From Pseudomonas sp. DTU12.3 (GTDB taxonomy: Bacteria > Pseudomonadota > Gammaproteobacteria > Pseudomonadales > Pseudomonadaceae): a stretch of DNA of 64,000 bases. Below are positions 1 through 8,025 of this stretch, in pieces. Position numbers and translations under genes: made by a program. Positions within the stretch are counted from its first letter, which is position 1, and every line of letters starts with the position of its first letter. The stretch spans positions 2,979,501 to 3,043,500 of the forward strand of contig NZ_CP027218.1 of the NCBI RefSeq assembly GCF_004124275.1, read 5' to 3'. The notes beneath the pieces were generated by a model. That model saw nothing but the letters and a program-made list of their open reading frames with translations, searched no databases and was not told where the DNA came from.

Positions 1-118
1 AAAGACATCTCCAGACACTCTCTCAGGCTACACGCCCTTGCGCCTTTGCCTACATGTAGTGGTCTAATGAAACCGGACACCCATTTAGGCGAGAATGCTC
101 GCCAGATTGAGGTGTCAG

Positions 119-1281
<1,163 letters not shown>

Positions 1282-1320
1282 CCACTACAACAGCTACGCC
1301 AGAATCCGCCGGCTTGTGGG

Positions 1321-1571
1321 CTTTGTACCTGGTCTATATCGTCTATGGGTCGCTGGCAACCCAGCGACCGGGTTTAGCGACCCGACCAGGTATAAGTTCA
1401 ACGACGCTCCAGTTTGTCGCAGACGTTTGCGATGACGATATGGTGGCTGTGCGTGGGAGACCTTCGGGTCTGCCGGGTCTTATACCTCTCGGTTCGCTAA
1501 CCCGCGTACAGCTGCCACCCTTACTTGTTTAGCGACAGGTGTTGGTGGTTCCACCAGGTATAAATTTGGAG
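1321..1571 (+). promoter_or_regulatory. Candidate structured leader, copy 1, upstream of the DUF6124 gene
   Basis: Roughly 250 nt with no convincing gene but many complementary segments. P1: ACCTGGTC 1327-1334 with GACCAGGT 1384-1391. P2: GGTCGCTGG 1348-1356 with CCAGCGACC 1361-1369. P3: GGTGGCTGTGCG 1442-1453 with 1504-1519. P4: AGACC-UUCG-GGTCT 1458-1471. Three further boxes are arranged direct-inverted-direct: A (1373-1396), B (1479-1500) and A' (1528-1563). B is complementary to both A and A' in two blocks (TTAGCGA and GGTATAA). A' ends 4 nt before the GGAG ribosome binding site (1568-1571). The paralogue at 3980-4230 keeps the layout with different sequences. The function is unknown; an RNA switch or paired DNA recognition boxes both fit. 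Confidence 0.6.
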
Positions 1572-1578
1572 CTTCACC

Positions 1579-1938
1579 ATGATCAAACCAACACCTAACC
1601 CGCCCGAAACCGCGTCGGTTTCCCCCTACGAATCCATCGATTCCAAAAAACTCCACGAAGCCGCCGACCGCGCCCTCGACCATTACCTCTGTCCACCCGG
1701 TTCCACGCCGCCTCCACGGAAAAACCGTGGGATGTATGCCGTGACGGCGGACAACAAAACCGAAGAACTGCTGGTCGATGCCAGTGCAACACTCGCTTCG
1801 GCCAAAACCATCGCCCAGAACGTCTCCAGCCTGTTGCCTGCATCGCAGCGCCATGCGCTGGCGGGGATTGCCCAGTTGATCATGCTCGGGGAATTGGCGG
1901 TGAATCGGGCGCTGGATAATTTGCAGTTGCCGGGGTGA
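1579..1938 (+). CDS. DUF6124 family protein, copy 1
   Basis: A 119-residue protein of a Pseudomonas-restricted family of unknown function. It has a proline-rich N-terminus (KPTPNPPET), no signal peptide and no membrane segment. The middle and C-terminal parts look helical, with a hydrophobic stretch IAQLIMLGELAVNRALD. It starts at the ATG at 1579, behind a GGAG at 1568-1571. It is about 92% identical (9 differences in 119) to the product at 4238-4597. The leader in front is much less conserved than the gene itself. An IS3 element inserted about 290 bp upstream may have separated it from its original promoter. Confidence 0.85.
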   Translation: MIKPTPNPPETASVSPYESIDSKKLHEAADRALDHYLCPPGSTPPPRKNRGMYAVTADNKTEELLVDASATLASAKTIAQNVSSLLPASQRHALAGIAQLIMLGELAVNRALDNLQLPG

Positions 1939-1986
1939 TGCGGGTGCCGGGATCACCTGGTGATTGATTGGGTGGTCATTCTGGCG

Positions 1987-2014
1987 CCTTCGCGAGCAGG
2001 CTCGCTCCCACAGG
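1987..2014. repeat. Single REP element
   Basis: TTCGCGAGCAGGCTCGCTCCC is a variant of the common Pseudomonas REP palindrome (GCGAGC...GCTC), seen here once without an inverted partner. It lies between the DUF6124 gene and the convergent immunity gene. Confidence 0.7.
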
Positions 2015-2067
2015 GTTTTAGGCTGGTCACAGATAGTGTGTGCGAGGCTGAAACCTGTGGGGGCTGG

Positions 2068-2457
2068 TTATTGAGGCATTTCAGGACATTCATCGGTCCA
2101 TCGCGTAACCGTCATGTCCTTGAACTGCTCTCCGATGGTATCGACGCGTAGGCAAGTACCTTTCTTCGCGTAGTACAAGATGCAGCGCGAGCTATCGAAT
2201 GAACAGGTATCCAGTTCGATGAACTTGCGTGCAGCCAACTCACGCTCCACGCCGCTGTATTCATAACCGTCGGTGGTATGCATCGGCGTTGGCTTCCAGC
2301 CTTGTTTGATTAGCTTGGACTTGGCCGCCACCAAACGCTCACCGACGACGATGCCTGCTGGCCCGCGCTTGTCGTTTGGCGCCTGTGAGCCATCGGCAAA
2401 CGCTGTGCTGATACCCGTGCAATAAAGTGCGACAAATATGAGGTGCAAAGCCTTCAT
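2068..2457 (-). CDS. Candidate periplasmic immunity protein of the type VI effector
   Basis: This 129-residue protein has a clear signal peptide (KALHLIFVALYCTGISTAFA, residues 2-21), so the mature protein should be periplasmic. The mature part has four cysteines (TCSFDSSRC, GTC, DEC), suggesting disulfides. I do not recognise the family. The ATG at 2457 overlaps the stop of the effector gene (ATGA), so the two are translationally coupled. An exported small protein directly behind a peptidoglycan-lyase effector is the usual arrangement for type VI immunity: it would neutralise the enzyme where it acts. The immunity role is inferred from position and export signal only. A larger in-frame start at 2568 lies inside the effector gene and is unlikely. 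Confidence 0.7.
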   Translation of the reverse strand: MKALHLIFVALYCTGISTAFADGSQAPNDKRGPAGIVVGERLVAAKSKLIKQGWKPTPMHTTDGYEYSGVERELAARKFIELDTCSFDSSRCILYYAKKGTCLRVDTIGEQFKDMTVTRWTDECPEMPQ

Positions 2458-3059
2458 TTGACGGTTCCTCCAGCCGATTTGTAGTACGACAAAAAATCCG
2501 GATATTCGGCGTAAGGTTGCGGTGGATAGTGATTTTTCTTGCCGGGCCCCTCGGGAAGTGCCGCCCACCGTGTTGCGGCTTTCGGCATCGCGCCCGGGAT
2601 GTCACCTGCCTTGATCTTGTCGATCACACCGAGGGTGCGCAGAATGTCGACCGCCATAAGGTCTTGGGTATGAGGCGTAAAGTCGGTCAGCCCCATCTTG
2701 CCGCCATACTCGCGCCAAGTGGCAATGGTTATTTGATACAAGCCCGATGCCGTAGTTGATCCGCCGAAACCGGCGCCTGGATGGGTGGACTCATCTGTGA
2801 ACGTCCATTTCCCGGTTTGAAAACCCTTTGCCCAGCCATATCCATATTTCGCGTGGTAGTCACCGCCTTCGGCTTTGGCAATGGCAGCCAAATATGCCTT
2901 CACGTTCGGATCCTTCAAATACTCCTCATTCTCCGCCCGTCTTAGCTGTTTTTTAGCGTCCAGCGCTACAGTTTTAGGGGCGGTGTCTTTGACGGCCGTC
3001 ACTTCTCTCGTGGCGACGGGAGACATTTTCCTGCCACTCTTGCTAACCACTTCAGCCAT
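2454..3059 (-). CDS. Lambda-R-like lytic transglycosylase, putative type VI effector
   Basis: This 201-residue protein has no signal peptide. Residues about 50-201 resemble the lambda endolysin R fold (GH104 lytic transglycosylase). Shared features are the catalytic-type Glu in AKAEGG (E64), a SGLYQITIATW motif, GLTDFTPHTQDLMAVD, WAALPEG, and a C-terminal AGGTVK like that of lambda R. The first about 50 residues, rich in Lys, Thr and Val, are not part of that fold and may be a delivery linker. It lies 3 bp downstream of a PAAR gene and overlaps an exported immunity candidate. That context points to a cell-wall-cutting effector loaded on the type VI spike rather than to a phage lysis gene; no holin or phage genes are nearby. 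Confidence 0.85.
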   Translation of the reverse strand: MAEVVSKSGRKMSPVATREVTAVKDTAPKTVALDAKKQLRRAENEEYLKDPNVKAYLAAIAKAEGGDYHAKYGYGWAKGFQTGKWTFTDESTHPGAGFGGSTTASGLYQITIATWREYGGKMGLTDFTPHTQDLMAVDILRTLGVIDKIKAGDIPGAMPKAATRWAALPEGPGKKNHYPPQPYAEYPDFLSYYKSAGGTVK

Positions 3060-3062
3060 GCC

Positions 3063-3560
3063 TTAATCCTCAAGAAACAGCTTGATGGTTTCAGGCAGGT
3101 GCGAACTCACTACATGCGTGTAACCCATCGGATCACTTACGCCATGTTCCATGCTGCCGTCAGCGCGTTGAATGGCGTATTCAAAATGGGCTAGCGGTTT
3201 GCCCGATTCTTGGTCAACCAATCTGAACTTGTCAGTAAAGTGCACTGGCATCGGCAGCAGGCCGCTGAAGGGCGCTGATACGACAGTGTCACCGATAATG
3301 ACCGTGCCGGATCCGCCGATAATCACGTTGCCGTGGCCACCGGTACTGTCTTTGGTCGCAGCATTCAGCCCATTGATAAAAACCGTCGAGCTGACCGCTC
3401 CGGTGATCGGGCTACCGCACGCGGATTTATCGGTCATTCGAGCGGCGGCAAGGCCGTCGAAATTCACATTGGGCGAGCCGCTGACAATAGGGTTTGTGCC
3501 ATGCCCCGGGAGCGGGCAATTGGTTGGATCTGTCACTCGCGCAGCAGGTTTGCCACTCAT
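3063..3560 (-). CDS. PAAR domain protein (type VI secretion spike tip)
   Basis: This 165-residue protein has a PAAR domain at about residues 1-95. It starts SGKPAARVTDPTNCPLPGHG and shows the repeated short beta motifs GSPNVNFDGLAAAR, SSTVFINGL and GSGTVIIGD typical of the cone that caps VgrG, with Cys/His residues (C15, H20, C48, H75) that could bind the metal ion. The C-terminal about 70 residues (from VVSAPFSGLLP) are an extension of unknown role, probably for effector or VgrG contact. The start is supported by AAGGAA just upstream. It is the first gene of a three-gene unit with the effector and immunity candidate. No VgrG or sheath genes are in the window, so it is an orphan module. Confidence 0.92.
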   Translation of the reverse strand: MSGKPAARVTDPTNCPLPGHGTNPIVSGSPNVNFDGLAAARMTDKSACGSPITGAVSSTVFINGLNAATKDSTGGHGNVIIGGSGTVIIGDTVVSAPFSGLLPMPVHFTDKFRLVDQESGKPLAHFEYAIQRADGSMEHGVSDPMGYTHVVSSHLPETIKLFLED

Positions 3561-3900
3561 GAAATGTTCCTTTTCAAAGTTTCAGTTTTCCTTGACCGGA
3601 ATGGAGTCGATATGGGGCGAGGGGTATCGGCCGCCAAAATAATGCGGGGGTGTCCAGCGTGTACGCGCGAAGAAAAGGGCATGTCCTTGGAGGGGCGCAT
3701 AAAGTTTTACTGTCCATGTAAATGTGCTGCGCGCAGCATGCCCGAGGCAGGCGGCGCGCTCAATATTTACTTACAAATTATTGATTGACTGCTAGATGAG
3801 GCCGCGAGGCGGGGCGAGCAGGGGGAATCCTTGGCAACAGGTGATGGGATCGATTTTAGACGGCAGGACGCGATGAGACGCGATAAACACCAACGTTTAA
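3561..3900. other. Intergenic region without a recognisable gene
   Basis: About 340 bp between the PAAR start and the second DUF6124 direct repeat. It should hold the promoter of the PAAR-effector-immunity unit. I see no convincing open frame, RNA gene or strong repeat. The stretch around 3690-3800 is relatively AT-rich. The start of the direct repeat at about 3901 marks its right edge. Confidence 0.5.
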
Positions 3901-3979
3901 AAAGACATTTCCAAACACTCTCTCAGGCTACACACCCTTGCGCCTTTGCCTACAGCTACGCCAGAATCCGCCGGCTTGT

Positions 3980-4230
3980 GCGCCTTGGGGGCGGGTTCTA
4001 TTGTGGTGCGGTCGTTGACGAATCAGCGATCGGATTTGACCGTCCGCCCAATATCAAGGCGCGCCAGCGTTCTGCACGTGTTCAGGCATTGTCTGAAATC
4101 ATGTCGCGGTGGCTGTGCGTGGGACACCTTCGGGTGTGCCGGATTCCTTGATGTCCGGTCGGTCAACCCGCGCACAGCTGCCACCCTGTTTGTTTGACCG
4201 CGAACGGTGGCGGCTCCAGTCATCAAGGAG
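3980..4230 (+). promoter_or_regulatory. Candidate structured leader, copy 2, upstream of the DUF6124 gene
   Basis: Same architecture as 1321-1571 with different bases. P1: GCGCCTTG 3980-3987 with CAAGGCGC 4055-4062, plus GGGCGG 3989-3994 with CCGCCC 4044-4049. P2: GGTCGTTGA 4010-4018 with TCAGCGATC 4023-4031, using G-U pairs. P3: 4108-4119 with 4171-4185. P4: ACACC-UUCG-GGTGT 4124-4137. The three boxes are TTTGACCG...ATCAAGG (4035-4059), its inverted form (4145-4166) and TTTGACCG...CATCAAGGA (4193-4229). TCCTTGATG 4145-4153 is a perfect 9-nt complement of 4221-4229, which contains most of the AAGGAG ribosome binding site (4225-4230). Pairing there would hide the translation start. Confidence 0.62.
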
Positions 4231-4237
4231 CTTCACC

Positions 4238-4597
4238 ATGATCAAACCAACACCCAATCCGCCCGAAACCGACTCGGTTTCCCCCTACGAATCCCTCGAC
4301 TCAAACAAACTCCACGAAGCTGCCGACCGCGCGCTCGACCATTACCTCTGTCCACCCGGTTCTACGCCGCCCCAACGTAAATACCGTGGGATGTACGCCG
4401 TGACGGCGGACAACAAAACCGAAGAACTGCTGGTCGATGCCAGTGAAACACTCGCTTCGGCGAAAACCCTCGCGCAGAACGTTGCCAGTCTGTTGCCGGC
4501 ATCGCAGCGCCAGGCGCTGGCGGGGATTGCGCAGTTGATCATGCTCGGGGAGTTGGCGGTGAATCGGGCGTTGGATAATTTGCAGTTGCCAGGGTGA
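4238..4597 (+). CDS. DUF6124 family protein, copy 2
   Basis: A 119-residue paralogue of the product at 1579-1938, differing at nine positions (for example A12D, K23N, P46Q, N49Y). Its function is unknown and no catalytic or binding motif is visible. It starts at the ATG at 4238 with a strong AAGGAG at 4225-4230. An in-frame extension upstream (from about 4109) would translate through the structured leader. I reject it because the leader's conservation is explained by base pairing and the Shine-Dalgarno sequence is correctly placed for 4238. This copy keeps its natural upstream region, unlike copy 1. Confidence 0.87.
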   Translation: MIKPTPNPPETDSVSPYESLDSNKLHEAADRALDHYLCPPGSTPPQRKYRGMYAVTADNKTEELLVDASETLASAKTLAQNVASLLPASQRQALAGIAQLIMLGELAVNRALDNLQLPG

Positions 4598-4664
4598 TGT
4601 AGGTGTCGGGATCACCTGGTGATTGATCGGGTGGTTGTTCTGGGGAATTCGTGATTAGAAGCGG

Positions 4665-4906
4665 CCCTCACCCCAGCCCTCTCCCGGAGGGAGAGGGGGC
4701 CGACCGAGGCGTCTTGCGGGATATATCGACCTGGAAGAGCTTGGTGATTATGGGTTTGGTGAAGGCCTTCGATTTGGCTTTGTGAGCTTTTGGCCATTTT
4801 GGCTTCAGTGAACGGCTTTCAAGTCGGTGTAGCTTTCGAATATCCCCGAATCAGTTCCCTCTACCTAGGGGCGGTCCGACGTTTCGGGAGGGCTAGGGTG
4901 AGGGGC
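4665..4906. repeat. MITE-like palindromic element, copy 1
   Basis: The left end CCCTCACCCCAGCCCTCTCC is an inverted match of the right end at 4886-4906 (GGGAGGGCTAGGGTGAGGGG). The left end has its own hairpin (CCTCTCCC with GGGAGAGG). The interior contains GCCGACCGAGGCGTCTTGCG and an ATCGACCT block shared with the copy at 30901-31208. The right end overlaps the last codons and stop of the gspI-like gene. Confidence 0.8.
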
Positions 4907-5279
4907 TTTCCGTTCGGGACAGCAAGGTCTCAAGCCTGGCCAGTGGCGGGGCGTCTTGGTTGCGGTCGAAGACCTGGATGGCGATTTTGAGTAGGCGGCC
5001 ATTTTCGGCTGGGCTAATCACTTGTTCGCAGCGCAACAACAAGCGCCCCTGATCGCAATCGATAGCCTTCATTCCCACCGGCAATTTCCCCTCCAACCGC
5101 AACTCCGCCATCCGACTCTGCGCCGCAATCAGCGCCACCGACCGATCCCTTAAAACCCCGCTACTCTGCGTCATCAACCCCGCCACCCGCACAGCCGCCG
5201 ACATGGCCACGGCAATAATCGCCAGCGCCACCAGCACTTCAATCAGGGTGAAACCTGCTTCTCGGGAACGCGCACGCAT
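4893..5279 (-). CDS. gspI: GspI-type minor pseudopilin of a type II secretion system
   Basis: This 128-residue protein has a type IV pilin-like N-terminus: a short basic leader ending in G, then FTLIEVLVALAIIAVAMSAA, which is processed by a prepilin peptidase and anchors it in the inner membrane. Minor pseudopilin I starts the tip of the type II pseudopilus, together with J and K. Residues 40-110 fit GspI (LIAAQSRMAELRLEGKLP). It is divergent from the gspG-F operon, unlike the usual same-strand order. Its last codons (ESPSP) and TAG stop come from the inverted-repeat element at 4665-4906, so the native C-terminus may have been replaced. I see no GspC, H or J gene nearby. Confidence 0.85.
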   Translation of the reverse strand: MRARSREAGFTLIEVLVALAIIAVAMSAAVRVAGLMTQSSGVLRDRSVALIAAQSRMAELRLEGKLPVGMKAIDCDQGRLLLRCEQVISPAENGRLLKIAIQVFDRNQDAPPLARLETLLSRTESPSP

Positions 5280-5426
5280 AAGTGGCCCAAAGCCAAAGCA
5301 CAGCCCCCGACGCTAACCCGCGTGCTTGACGGCTTGACGACGAAAACTCCCGAGGATTTTCAACATCCCTGACATATCTTCTTGCAACACTGCGCGTCGA
5401 ATCGAATCTAGCCAGGGAATGTCGAG

Positions 5427-5885
5427 ATGGATATCGCACCGTGCACACCGCTTCAACCATTGCCGCGCAAGCCCCGGGGTCAGCGGGGTTTTACCCTGAT
5501 CGAGATCATGGTGGTCGTGGTGATTCTGGGGATTCTGGCGGCGATGGTGGTGCCGAAGGTGCTCGACCGCCCGGATCAGGCGCGGGCGACGGCGGCGAAG
5601 CAGGACATTGGCGGTTTGATGCAGGCGTTGAAGCTGTATCGCCTCGATCACGGCACTTATCCGTCGATGAATCAGGGTTTGAAAGTGCTGGTCGAGCGTC
5701 CGGCCGATGCCAAAAACAGCAACTGGCGTTCGTATCTGGAGCGTTTGCCGAACGATCCGTGGGGCCGTCCTTATCAGTACCTCAATCCGGGGGCCAACGG
5801 CGAGATCGACATCTTCAGCCTCGGTGCCGATGGTCAGCCTGACGGCGACGGCGTGAATGCCGATATCGGTTCCTGGCAGTTGTAA
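5427..5885 (+). CDS. gspG: GspG major pseudopilin (HxcT-type)
   Basis: This 152-residue protein is the main subunit of the type II pseudopilus. A prepilin leader of about 20 residues ends in RG, followed by FTLIEIMVVVVILGILAAMV. The globular part has the GspG signature: DIGGLMQALKLYRLDHGTYP, NDPWGRPYQYLNPG and FSLGADGQPDGDGVNADIGSW, the last being the calcium-binding loop region. The start at ATG 5427 gives a leader of normal length. It is the first gene of a forward operon of seven genes; gspK follows after 8 bp. The 147-bp gap to the divergent gspI-like gene should hold both promoters. Confidence 0.95.
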   Translation: MDIAPCTPLQPLPRKPRGQRGFTLIEIMVVVVILGILAAMVVPKVLDRPDQARATAAKQDIGGLMQALKLYRLDHGTYPSMNQGLKVLVERPADAKNSNWRSYLERLPNDPWGRPYQYLNPGANGEIDIFSLGADGQPDGDGVNADIGSWQL

Positions 5886-5893
5886 GGCCGGCC

Positions 5894-6853
5894 ATGAACA
5901 GCCGTTCGCCGAACCGGGCGAAGGAACAAGGCATGGCGATTATCAGTGCGTTGCTGATCGCCGCTGTGGTGGCGGTGATTGCCGCTGGCATGCTCACGCG
6001 CCAGAGCATTTCGACGCGCAGTCTTGAGGCCGATCAGCAGCGCGTGCAGGGGCGTTGGGTGGTGCAGGGCGGGTTGGAAATCAGCCGGCAATTGTTGTGG
6101 GACGCGCGCCAGCGTGATCCGTTGACGCGTCTCGATCAGCCGTGGGCGCAGCGCTTGAACGCGCAGGGTTTTGAAGGGCGGCTGGAGGATGAGCAGGGCA
6201 AGTTCAACCTGCGCAATCTGGTCGCCAACGAGCGGATCGATGAGGCGCAGGTGCAGACGTTTCAGCGCTTGTGCGAGTTGCTTGGGGTTAACGCCGGATT
6301 GGGTCAGCGCATCAGTCAGCGGGTCATCGCGTCTTATCCGCGCTTGTTGAATCCGCAGATTGCCGAGAGCAGTAAACCCGGGTTCGACAGCGGTCGGGCG
6401 ACGTCGCCGAATGCTTCGCGCAAGCCGCAGAATCCAACGCTTCCGATGTTGCGCAGCCTCGATGATTTGCGCAGCGTCGACGGTGTGAATGACGCGGTCA
6501 TCGGCAAACTCGCGCCGTACCTGACGGTAATTCCGGCAACCACTTGGCTCAACGGCAACACGGCCACCGCGCCAGTGCTGGCCGCTTATGTGCCGGGACT
6601 TTCGCTGGAGCGCGCGCAGGCCATGATCAATGAGCGCGATGCCGGGCGCTGGTTCATCAATCGCGGTGATTTCGTCAACCGCTTGCGCATGCCGCAACTG
6701 GAAATCACCAGCGTCAAAGTCGGCATCACCAGCGACTGGTTTCGTCTGCGTGGCGAAGCGCGGCGCGATCAGCGTCGGGTCAGTCTGGAGGCGTTGCTGC
6801 ATCGCAGTCAGGATCGGTTGCCGCAAGTGATCTGGTCGCGGGTGGGCGTATGA
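5894..6853 (+). CDS. gspK: GspK minor pseudopilin (HxcX-type)
   Basis: This 319-residue protein is the large minor pseudopilin that caps the pseudopilus tip. The N-terminus has a basic leader followed by a hydrophobic segment (GMAIISALLIAAVVAVIAAGML, split G/M rather than G/F as in other GspK). The family landmarks DEQGKFNLRNLV, RSLDDLRSVDGVND and helix-hairpin-helix-like YVPGLSLERAQAMINERDAG are present. Its stop overlaps the gspL start (ATGA at 6850-6853). Confidence 0.92.
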   Translation: MNSRSPNRAKEQGMAIISALLIAAVVAVIAAGMLTRQSISTRSLEADQQRVQGRWVVQGGLEISRQLLWDARQRDPLTRLDQPWAQRLNAQGFEGRLEDEQGKFNLRNLVANERIDEAQVQTFQRLCELLGVNAGLGQRISQRVIASYPRLLNPQIAESSKPGFDSGRATSPNASRKPQNPTLPMLRSLDDLRSVDGVNDAVIGKLAPYLTVIPATTWLNGNTATAPVLAAYVPGLSLERAQAMINERDAGRWFINRGDFVNRLRMPQLEITSVKVGITSDWFRLRGEARRDQRRVSLEALLHRSQDRLPQVIWSRVGV

Positions 6854-8025
6854 GCCAGCTCAGAATTGCGCTGCCGCCATTGGCCGAACTCGATCTGCAC
6901 AGTGAACTGCGTTGCGCCTGGCTGGACCGCCAAGGGCAGGTCAGTCGCGAAGATCGGCTCAGCCTCAGCCAATTGGCGCAGACGGCGAAATTACCGCCGC
7001 TGGTGTGTTTTCTGCATCCGCTGGACAGTCTGTTGGCGAGCATCGATTTGCCGCCATTACCGGCCAACAAGATCGCCGCCGCCGTGCAATGTGCCGCGCA
7101 GGCGTTGATGCTCGGCGACTGCAATGCGATGCATATCGCCCACGGTCCGCGTGACGAAGCGGGGCAGGTGCAGATTGCCTGGGCGCCGCGTGAGCGCTTG
7201 CAACTGCTCGGGCAGATGCTCAAGCACAGCGCGCTGAACCTGCGCGGTCTGTATCCGGCGCCGTATGGTTTGCCGGTGTTGCCGGGGACGGTTGCCTGCG
7301 TGCAGGACGATCATCTGTTGCTGCGCGAAAGTGTGCAGGCCGCGCGGGTCCAGCCGCTGTTCGAGGAGGGTGTCGATAGCGTTGTGTGGGAGCCGGGGAC
7401 TACGTTGCACTGGATCGGCGATCAAGCGCCGTCAACCGCTGAAGTGCCGATGGCCGATGCCCAGCGCTGGACCGGGCCATTGCCGGGCTGGGGTTTGCAC
7501 GGCGCTGTTCAACAGCCGCGCGGCGAGCATCGCGGTTGGGGACGGGCGATCGGTCTTTGCGTGTTGGCCGTGGCGGTGTGGGTGATTGGTTTGAACCTGT
7601 ACGCCGCTCGCGAAGCCAGTCAGGGCCAGCAGCTGAAAACGCAAATGAACCTGCGGGTAAAACAGGCTTTTCCCGAGTTGCCGGTGATCCTCAATCCGCT
7701 GCAACAGGCCCGCCAGCAATTGGCCGCGCGGCAAAAAGGCGCTGCGGATGATCCGGCGCAGACCTTCAATCGCCTGGTGTTGCAGGCTGGCAGCGGCATG
7801 CCGTTCATGGCCGGCAGCGTTGAGCAATTGTCGTTTGTCGACGACACCTTGCAGTTGCGCCTGCTCAGCGAAGCCCGGCGCATGGGCAGCGACAAGGAAT
7901 GGCAAAGCGCGCTGGCCCAGGCCGGCATCAGCGTTACCGCCGATGACGACGGCTGGACCTTGCGGGCGTCCGGCGAAACCAGCGCAACCGAAAACGATGA
8001 CAGCAGCGGAGCAGAAGATGAATAA
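6850..8025 (+). CDS. gspL: GspL inner-membrane platform protein (HxcY-type)
   Basis: This 391-residue protein would link the cytoplasmic ATPase GspE to the inner-membrane platform. The N-terminal about 230 residues form the cytoplasmic actin-like domain. A single membrane span lies at about 237-255 (GRAIGLCVLAVAVWVIGL), followed by a periplasmic ferredoxin-like domain. The last residues are acidic and low-complexity (TSATENDDSSGAEDE). The start codon overlaps the gspK stop, and the end overlaps gspM by 8 bp, showing tight coupling. Sequence similarity in this family is low, so the call rests partly on gene order. Confidence 0.88.
   Translation: MSQLRIALPPLAELDLHSELRCAWLDRQGQVSREDRLSLSQLAQTAKLPPLVCFLHPLDSLLASIDLPPLPANKIAAAVQCAAQALMLGDCNAMHIAHGPRDEAGQVQIAWAPRERLQLLGQMLKHSALNLRGLYPAPYGLPVLPGTVACVQDDHLLLRESVQAARVQPLFEEGVDSVVWEPGTTLHWIGDQAPSTAEVPMADAQRWTGPLPGWGLHGAVQQPRGEHRGWGRAIGLCVLAVAVWVIGLNLYAAREASQGQQLKTQMNLRVKQAFPELPVILNPLQQARQQLAARQKGAADDPAQTFNRLVLQAGSGMPFMAGSVEQLSFVDDTLQLRLLSEARRMGSDKEWQSALAQAGISVTADDDGWTLRASGETSATENDDSSGAEDE

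Larger units (their letters stand above)
1290..1984 (+). repeat. Direct repeat, copy 1 (leader plus DUF6124 gene); its first 54 bp lie at 1-54
   Basis: This segment, with bases 1-54 beyond the IS, is collinear with 3901-4643. Conserved blocks are the first about 70 bp (up to GGCTTGTG), the core around the UUCG hairpin, and the gene through to about 45 bp past its stop. The repeat continues off the left edge of the window. Confidence 0.85.
3901..4643 (+). repeat. Direct repeat, copy 2 (uninterrupted leader plus DUF6124 gene)
   Basis: Collinear with 1-54 plus 1290-1984. It contains the empty IS target (3944-3965). The coding part is nearly identical to copy 1. The leader loops differ strongly while keeping their pairing relations. 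Confidence 0.88.

Noticed and set aside
1387..1563. Integron attC site in the DUF6124 leader
   Set aside because: The box words TTTAGCGA and TTTGACCG do not fit the RYYYAAC/GTTRRRY core sites, and no integrase gene is present.
2454..3059. Prophage lysis cassette
   Set aside because: The lambda-R-like gene has no holin, spanin or phage structural genes near it; a PAAR gene and an exported small protein flank it instead.
4109..4237. N-terminal extension of DUF6124 copy 2
   Set aside because: It reads through the leader; copy 1 has a stop in the same frame, and AAGGAG is placed correctly for the ATG at 4238.
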